A stretch of DNA of 8,967 nt from NCBI GenBank assembly GCA_031269635.1, contig JAISYY010000158.1, forward strand, positions 1-8,967. The letters run 5' to 3'. Below the pieces are notes generated by a model. The model had not been told where the DNA came from, did no database searches, and saw only the letters and a list, made by a program, of their open reading frames with translations. A program made the translations under genes and the position numbers. The DNA is from Tannerella sp. GTDB taxonomy: Bacteria; Bacteroidota; Bacteroidia; Bacteroidales; Tannerellaceae. Below, one piece after another: positions 4,539 to 8,967 of this stretch (position 1 is its first letter; each line of letters opens with the position of its first letter).

Positions 4539-6899
4539 ATGAAATCCATAATATTTAGTATCATTCTGTTGATATATTCGTCGCAGGCCATTGGGCAGAC
4601 TGCCGGGAAAGGCACGGACAGGGCGCCGCTTCGTTGCCTCATGTCAGGCTATGTCGTTGATAGCGAGACATCCGAGCGGCTGTCGGATGTATATGTCCGC
4701 ATCGGGAAGGAAACAGCACTCACAAACAGCTATGGCTATTTCAGCCTTCACGTAGAAAAGGGACGGCAGGAAGTGTACGCCTCCTGCACGGGCTGTACGC
4801 CATACGAACAGGAGGTATGGATTGCGTGCGACACCATGCTGACGATCCGGCTTCGGACAGGCGTCGAACTTGCGGAAGTAACCGTGACGGCTCCCCAGCT
4901 GCACGTTGGCAGCAGCGGACTGGGCAACGCCCGCATCAACCTCTCGCAACTCTACCTTTCGCCCCTGTTTCTCGGAGAACGCGACGTGATCAAGTCCATC
5001 CAGGTGCTACCCGGCATATCGGGTGGCATGGAAGGCTCGTCGAACATCGTCATCCGCGGCGGGACGTACGACCAGACGCTGTTCCTGATGGACGATGCGC
5101 CGGTGTATAACCAGAACCATACGCTCGGCTTTTTCTCCATCTTCAATCCCGACGCCCTGCTCTCGGCCGACATTTACAAGGGCGGAATCCCGACCATCTA
5201 CGGCAACCGCATGTCGGGCATTGCCGCCATAGCGCTGAAGGACGGCAATATGCGATCGCATCACGGCAGCGCAAGTTTGGGAATGTTGGCCTCGTCGCTC
5301 TCTGCCGAAGGACCTATCGTCCGCGACAGGGCAAGTTACCTCTTCACCGCCCGCCGTTCGTTCACTGACTTGCTGATGAAAGGCCTGATGAGGCTGATGA
5401 CCTCCGACGGCGATTACAGCGCCGTCCTCCTCTCCTTCTGGGACGTCAACGGTAAGCTGACATGGAACCTGAATGATCGCACGCGCCTGTCCGCCGGCGT
5501 CTATACCGGCAACGACATGCTGGGCGCCGAAAATGAAACGGAAATAAGCCTCGACAACGATTACAGCCGGAGCGCCAACGCATACGACCGCTTCGGGCGC
5601 GGCTGGCGAAACACGACTGCTTCGCTGCGCCTCACCTCCGGTATCCGCCGCAACGCCTTCCTGTCGAGCAGCCTCTATTATTCGCAGTTAGACAACTACG
5701 ATTCCTACAAAATCAAGTATGACGGCTACCGTTTCTCCCAGCGGAAAGCGATGCACATGCAGGAAGTGGGCTGGCGGACGTCTTTTGAACAGAAGACGGG
5801 TAACGCCAATACGGTCTTCGCAGGCTTTGACATCTCGTACCAGCATTACCGCCCCGAACTGCTGACCAGCAAAGCTTCGAAGGGCGACAACCTGAAAATC
5901 GACAACTACCGGCCGTTGCACCTCCTGACCGCCTCCGTCTTTGCCTACGATGAATGGCGATACGGCCGCTGGACATTCACCCCCGGCATACGGCTGTCGG
6001 TTTACAACACGAAAGATCAAAACAAACCGGCTATTGAGCCTCGCCTGAAAATATCCCTGCAAGCCGACGAGAAGAACCGCCTGATGCTGGCCTACGACCG
6101 GATGACGCAACCCGTACATTCGATCAACGAAATGGTGTACGCCGAAAGTTCCAGCTACTGGTTGCCTTTCCGCGAAGACCGGTTGCCTGTGTCCGACCAG
6201 CTTTCGGCAGGCTGGAAAAATTATCCGCTCCCGAACTTGACGCTCTCCGCCGAAGTTTACTTCAAGGCGATGCGCAACATCGTACATATCCAAAACATGG
6301 AAAACTACATGTACAACCACAGTGGTTACCGAACCGGTACGGGCCGATCGAGAGGCCTGGAGATTTTTGTGCAGTACAGGCCGGAACGCCTCAACACGAT
6401 GCTGTCGTACACGCTTTCGAAAACCGACAGGACGTTCGACGGCCGGACCGTCCCGTTCAAGTACGACGCCCCGCACGAACTGGAGTTTTCCGCCGGGTAC
6501 GAAGTTTACCGCACGAAAGAAACTAAAAACACGCTGTCCGTCAACATGCAGTACAGGACAGGTTTTCCCTATACCGTCGCTCTCGTCCGCTATCCCGGCA
6601 TCAAGCCCGAAACCGACATTCCCGTCGAGCCGGACGATGGTTACAATTATACCTGGTTCCGCGACGAGATAGACTACGTCGGCAACGAGCCGAACATCCG
6701 CATCCGGGACTTCTTCCGTACGGACATCAACTTCACGATCGAAAAAAAGCGAAAGCACGGTTCGCTGATCTGGCAATTCTCCATATTGAACGTCACCGCC
6801 CGCAACAATCCCTACAACGTTTACCGCGACGGCGACCGCTACAAGGCGTTCATCCTCATTCCGTTCCTGCCGTCGTTTTCGGTTAAGAGAGAGTTTTGA
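4539..6899 (+). CDS. TonB-dependent outer-membrane receptor with CarboxypepD_reg-like N-terminal domain
   Basis: This gene encodes an energised outer-membrane channel that should import a substrate using TonB-ExbBD. The 786-residue protein has a signal peptide (about 1-19, FSIILLIYSSQAIG). A carboxypeptidase regulatory-like domain follows at about 34-105 (SGYVVDSETSERLSDVYVRI, then LTNSYGYFSL). ELAEVTVTA (110-118) is the linker usually seen before the plug in Bacteroidetes receptors. The plug covers about 125-235, with IQVLPGISGG, IVIRGGTYDQTLFLMD and NPDALLSADIYKGGIP. A long beta-barrel ends in FSVKREF, whose final Phe suits BAM recognition. It is clearly shorter than SusC-type proteins (about 1000 residues) and no SusD lies beside it, so glycan uptake of the Sus type is unlikely. 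It sits 38 bases after the DUF4249 lipoprotein and probably shares its transcript. The substrate cannot be told from sequence. Confidence 0.94.
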   Translation: MKSIIFSIILLIYSSQAIGQTAGKGTDRAPLRCLMSGYVVDSETSERLSDVYVRIGKETALTNSYGYFSLHVEKGRQEVYASCTGCTPYEQEVWIACDTMLTIRLRTGVELAEVTVTAPQLHVGSSGLGNARINLSQLYLSPLFLGERDVIKSIQVLPGISGGMEGSSNIVIRGGTYDQTLFLMDDAPVYNQNHTLGFFSIFNPDALLSADIYKGGIPTIYGNRMSGIAAIALKDGNMRSHHGSASLGMLASSLSAEGPIVRDRASYLFTARRSFTDLLMKGLMRLMTSDGDYSAVLLSFWDVNGKLTWNLNDRTRLSAGVYTGNDMLGAENETEISLDNDYSRSANAYDRFGRGWRNTTASLRLTSGIRRNAFLSSSLYYSQLDNYDSYKIKYDGYRFSQRKAMHMQEVGWRTSFEQKTGNANTVFAGFDISYQHYRPELLTSKASKGDNLKIDNYRPLHLLTASVFAYDEWRYGRWTFTPGIRLSVYNTKDQNKPAIEPRLKISLQADEKNRLMLAYDRMTQPVHSINEMVYAESSSYWLPFREDRLPVSDQLSAGWKNYPLPNLTLSAEVYFKAMRNIVHIQNMENYMYNHSGYRTGTGRSRGLEIFVQYRPERLNTMLSYTLSKTDRTFDGRTVPFKYDAPHELEFSAGYEVYRTKETKNTLSVNMQYRTGFPYTVALVRYPGIKPETDIPVEPDDGYNYTWFRDEIDYVGNEPNIRIRDFFRTDINFTIEKKRKHGSLIWQFSILNVTARNNPYNVYRDGDRYKAFILIPFLPSFSVKREF

Positions 6900-6920
6900 T
6901 GCGGAAGGAATGACCGGCAT

Positions 6921-8831
6921 TTACCGGACGAAAGTGATGAGTGTGTCCTGTAATGTGATGCGCTCGTCATGGTTGAGTAAAAAATGTATGACCTGCATGT
7001 TTTTCTCCTTGTCTGACGGCAGTTCCCGGGCCAAGAGGTGGATATTCGCGGAAGCGTTTTCCTCAAGGCGCCGGAAGAGGGCGTCCCTGACCCGGTTAAA
7101 TTCCCAGTTTTTTAATCCCGACCGGTTTTTATTAAGGCAAACGTCGCAGATGCGGCAATCATTTCCCGGATTTTCCCCGAAATAGCGTAACAGCATCCGG
7201 GTGCGGCAGTAACGGTCTTCGGTTATATATTCGATCACTTTGGCGACCCGCTCCTGTGTGCGTTCGCGGCGTTCTTCAAATACGCTGCGCGGGATGGCTA
7301 CCCGGCTTGTTTCTTCCCGGCGGCGGCTGAATACGATCTGCGGCAGTTTCTTACGCGGGATATAGCTGATTACGCGGGATTTGGACAGCATCACCAGCGC
7401 ATTATATACGGCTTCCCGCGTAGCGTGTACGCGTGTTGCTATTAATGATTCGTCAATAAAGGCATAGTCGGCGAACAGGCCTGTATAGGAGCGGAGTATG
7501 ACCTGTATGATGTCATCGGACAGTTTGTCGGACTCCATTTTATACAGTTCGTCGCGGTTTACAAGGAACAGCAGGCGCGAACTGTTGTCCGGGTCCTCGA
7601 TATATTCAATATATCCCGCCGATTCGAGTAGTTTCAGTGCATTATGCGTTTGAACGGCAGAGAACCTGAAGATCCTGCAGAAGTCGGGAAGCGAGAAATC
7701 GTGTGTGAAGAACGCTCCGAATCCCACGGCTATCTGGAAATAATTGCCTAATGCTTCATAGACGCGGAGGATAAACTCTTTGTCGGGAAACTCGTCCGTC
7801 GTGCGCTTTTTCAATTTTGATGTTTCGGCAGACGAGCATAATGCGATCGCATACGCCTTTTTCTCATCACGGCCGGCGCGTCCCGCTTCCTGGAAATATT
7901 CTTCCAGCGAATTGGGCATATCCAAGTGGATCACCAGGCGCACATCCGGTTTGTCTATTCCCATACCGAAAGCATTTGTTGCGACGATGATGCGGCATGT
8001 CCCTTTTTTCCAGGCATCCTGCCGTTCCGATTTCTCGTCGCGGTTCAGGCCGGCATGAAAAAATTGTGCGGAAAAGCCGGATTGTTGCAGCGCCCGGGCT
8101 ATATCCTGCGTATGCTTCCGGTTGCGCACGTAGATAATCGCCGTGCCGTCAACATGTTCGAGTATATGTACCAGTTCGTTCATTTTATGCTCGGTGTTCC
8201 GGACAATATACGCCAGGTTTTCGCGAACGAAACTCTTTTTCAGTATATTTTTTTTGCGGAACAGCAGTTTCTCCCGGATATCATCGACCACTTCGGGCGT
8301 AGCTGTCGCCGTGAGTGCAAGCACCGGGATCGGCTCCGGCAGTTCCTTCCGGATGTCGGCGATATGCAGGTAGGAAGGGCGGAAATCATAACCCCACTGC
8401 GAGATGCAGTGACTTTCGTCGACGACGAGCAGGCACACGTTCATTAACGGCAGTTTCTTTTTGAAAAGTTCCGTATGAAGCCGTTCCGGCGAGATATAAA
8501 GAAACTTATAACCGCCGTAAATGCAATTATCAAAATGCTTGTTTATTTCGTCCGCCGTCATACCGGAATAGACGGTTGTCGCTTTGATGCCCCGCGCACG
8601 CAGGTTATCAACCTGATCCTTCATGAGCGCGATAAGGGGGGTCACTACGATACACAGGCCGTCCATGATCATGGCCGGCACCTGGAATGTGAGCGACTTC
8701 CCGCCGCCTGTGGGCATCAGGCCGAGCGTATCTTTTCCCTCAAGTACGGAACGTATAATGTCTTCCTGCAGCGGACGGAAGGAAGAATATCCCCAGTATT
8801 TTCCTAATACCTCATGTAGAATGTCATTCAC
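6921..8831 (-). CDS. recQ: ATP-dependent DNA helicase, RecQ family
   Basis: This is a 3'-5' DNA helicase of recombination and replication repair. The 636-residue protein shows Walker A PTGGGKS (40-46), DESH (138-141) followed by the RecQ-type loop CISQWGYDFRP (142-152), LTATAT (173-178), ATNAFGMGIDKPDVR (284-298) and QEAGRAGRD (314-322). Four Cys (542, 559, 562, 565) form the zinc-binding module. In E. coli RecQ that module directly follows the helicase core, near residues 380-403. Here about 190 residues intervene, with two winged-helix-like stretches, and I see no typical HRDC domain at the end. From memory this layout is common in a second RecQ type of Bacteroidetes. The start is GTG, because upstream in-frame codons run into a stop within 24 bases. 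That GTG overlaps the recJ 3' end by 8 bases, so translation is likely coupled. The gene ends 21 bases from the convergent receptor gene. Confidence 0.95.
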   Translation of the reverse strand: MNDILHEVLGKYWGYSSFRPLQEDIIRSVLEGKDTLGLMPTGGGKSLTFQVPAMIMDGLCIVVTPLIALMKDQVDNLRARGIKATTVYSGMTADEINKHFDNCIYGGYKFLYISPERLHTELFKKKLPLMNVCLLVVDESHCISQWGYDFRPSYLHIADIRKELPEPIPVLALTATATPEVVDDIREKLLFRKKNILKKSFVRENLAYIVRNTEHKMNELVHILEHVDGTAIIYVRNRKHTQDIARALQQSGFSAQFFHAGLNRDEKSERQDAWKKGTCRIIVATNAFGMGIDKPDVRLVIHLDMPNSLEEYFQEAGRAGRDEKKAYAIALCSSAETSKLKKRTTDEFPDKEFILRVYEALGNYFQIAVGFGAFFTHDFSLPDFCRIFRFSAVQTHNALKLLESAGYIEYIEDPDNSSRLLFLVNRDELYKMESDKLSDDIIQVILRSYTGLFADYAFIDESLIATRVHATREAVYNALVMLSKSRVISYIPRKKLPQIVFSRRREETSRVAIPRSVFEERRERTQERVAKVIEYITEDRYCRTRMLLRYFGENPGNDCRICDVCLNKNRSGLKNWEFNRVRDALFRRLEENASANIHLLARELPSDKEKNMQVIHFLLNHDERITLQDTLITFVR

Positions 8832-8967
8832 AACCTGCGCCGTTTGACGGTCTTATATCTTTAATCATCAGCTGTATGGACGTGATGCCGTTGTAAATGT
8901 TTTCTTCGATGGTGTAACATATATCAACGGGATTCCCGTCCGTAATGTATTGGGCATGTTCGCTCAT
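8824..8967 (-). CDS. recJ: Single-stranded-DNA-specific exonuclease RecJ, C-terminal end (partial)
   Basis: The - strand frame entering from the right edge encodes 47 residues ending in TGA at 8826-8824. It contains NPVDICYTIEENIYNGITSI, then QLMIKDIRP. This matches the C-terminal OB-fold of RecJ, where a hydrophobic strand is followed by EEN..NG..S.QL...DIR. RecJ is the 5'-3' exonuclease that digests single strands opened by RecQ in RecF-pathway repair. The ATG exactly at the window edge is an internal Met of the full gene, whose 5' part lies outside. The reading frame overlaps the GTG of recQ by 8 bases, so recJ and recQ form an operon. The identification rests on a short segment but is strengthened by the neighbour. 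Confidence 0.85.
   Translation of the reverse strand: MSEHAQYITDGNPVDICYTIEENIYNGITSIQLMIKDIRPSNGAGCE

Noticed and set aside
5370..5402. Short CTGATGA repeats in the receptor gene
   Set aside because: They encode LMKGLMRLM within a continuous reading frame and look like ordinary codon coincidence rather than a tandem-repeat locus.
5688..6920. A 410-codon open frame antisense to the TonB-dependent receptor
   Set aside because: It is a shadow of the GC-rich, codon-biased receptor gene. The translation is Val/Arg/Gly-rich with no motif, signal peptide or family resemblance, and it runs across the receptor's well-supported domains.
6911..6930. A bidirectional terminator between the convergent receptor and recQ genes
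   Set aside because: Only a 4-base CCGG/CCGG dyad with a 6-base loop is present, with no T tract on either side. It is too weak to call.

Overview
The window looks like a Bacteroidales (Bacteroidetes) chromosome. The evidence is a promoter of the Bacteroidetes type (TTTG, 19 bases, TACCTTTG), gene starts without Shine-Dalgarno sequences, a DUF4249 lipoprotein beside a TonB-dependent receptor, an RteC-type fragment from a Bacteroides conjugative element, and a RecQ of the Bacteroidetes form. I cannot name the genus.

Left edge (1-902): a graveyard of mobile DNA. The tail of an RteC-like regulator on the + strand is cut off at about position 120-125. There it abuts the truncated C-terminal side of a decayed ISL3-family transposase on the - strand. 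The outer end of that IS lies near 902, about 30 bases past the stop of prfC. Next comes intact prfC (933-2510, -), the GTPase that recycles class I release factors.

Middle (2511-6899): a divergent control region of about 370 bases holds a well-formed promoter with a palindrome in its spacer, an upstream inverted repeat, and a leader containing the C-terminal stub of a lost paralogue of the next gene. It precedes three same-strand, closely spaced genes: a small outer-membrane beta-barrel-like protein (2881-3507), a DUF4249 lipoprotein (3511-4500) and a 786-residue TonB-dependent receptor (4539-6899). Together they look like an envelope uptake or sensing module of unknown substrate, without a SusD partner. 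A 7-base tandem repeat sits on the lipoprotein/receptor junction and contains the lipoprotein stop codon.

Right edge (6921-8967, -): recQ overlaps the 3' end of recJ by 8 bases, pairing the helicase with the 5'-3' exonuclease it works with in RecF-pathway recombination. The most noteworthy items are the three-gene envelope module with its odd control region and paralogue stub, and the RteC/ISL3 scar. I see no CRISPR array, tRNA, rRNA or toxin-antitoxin pair.
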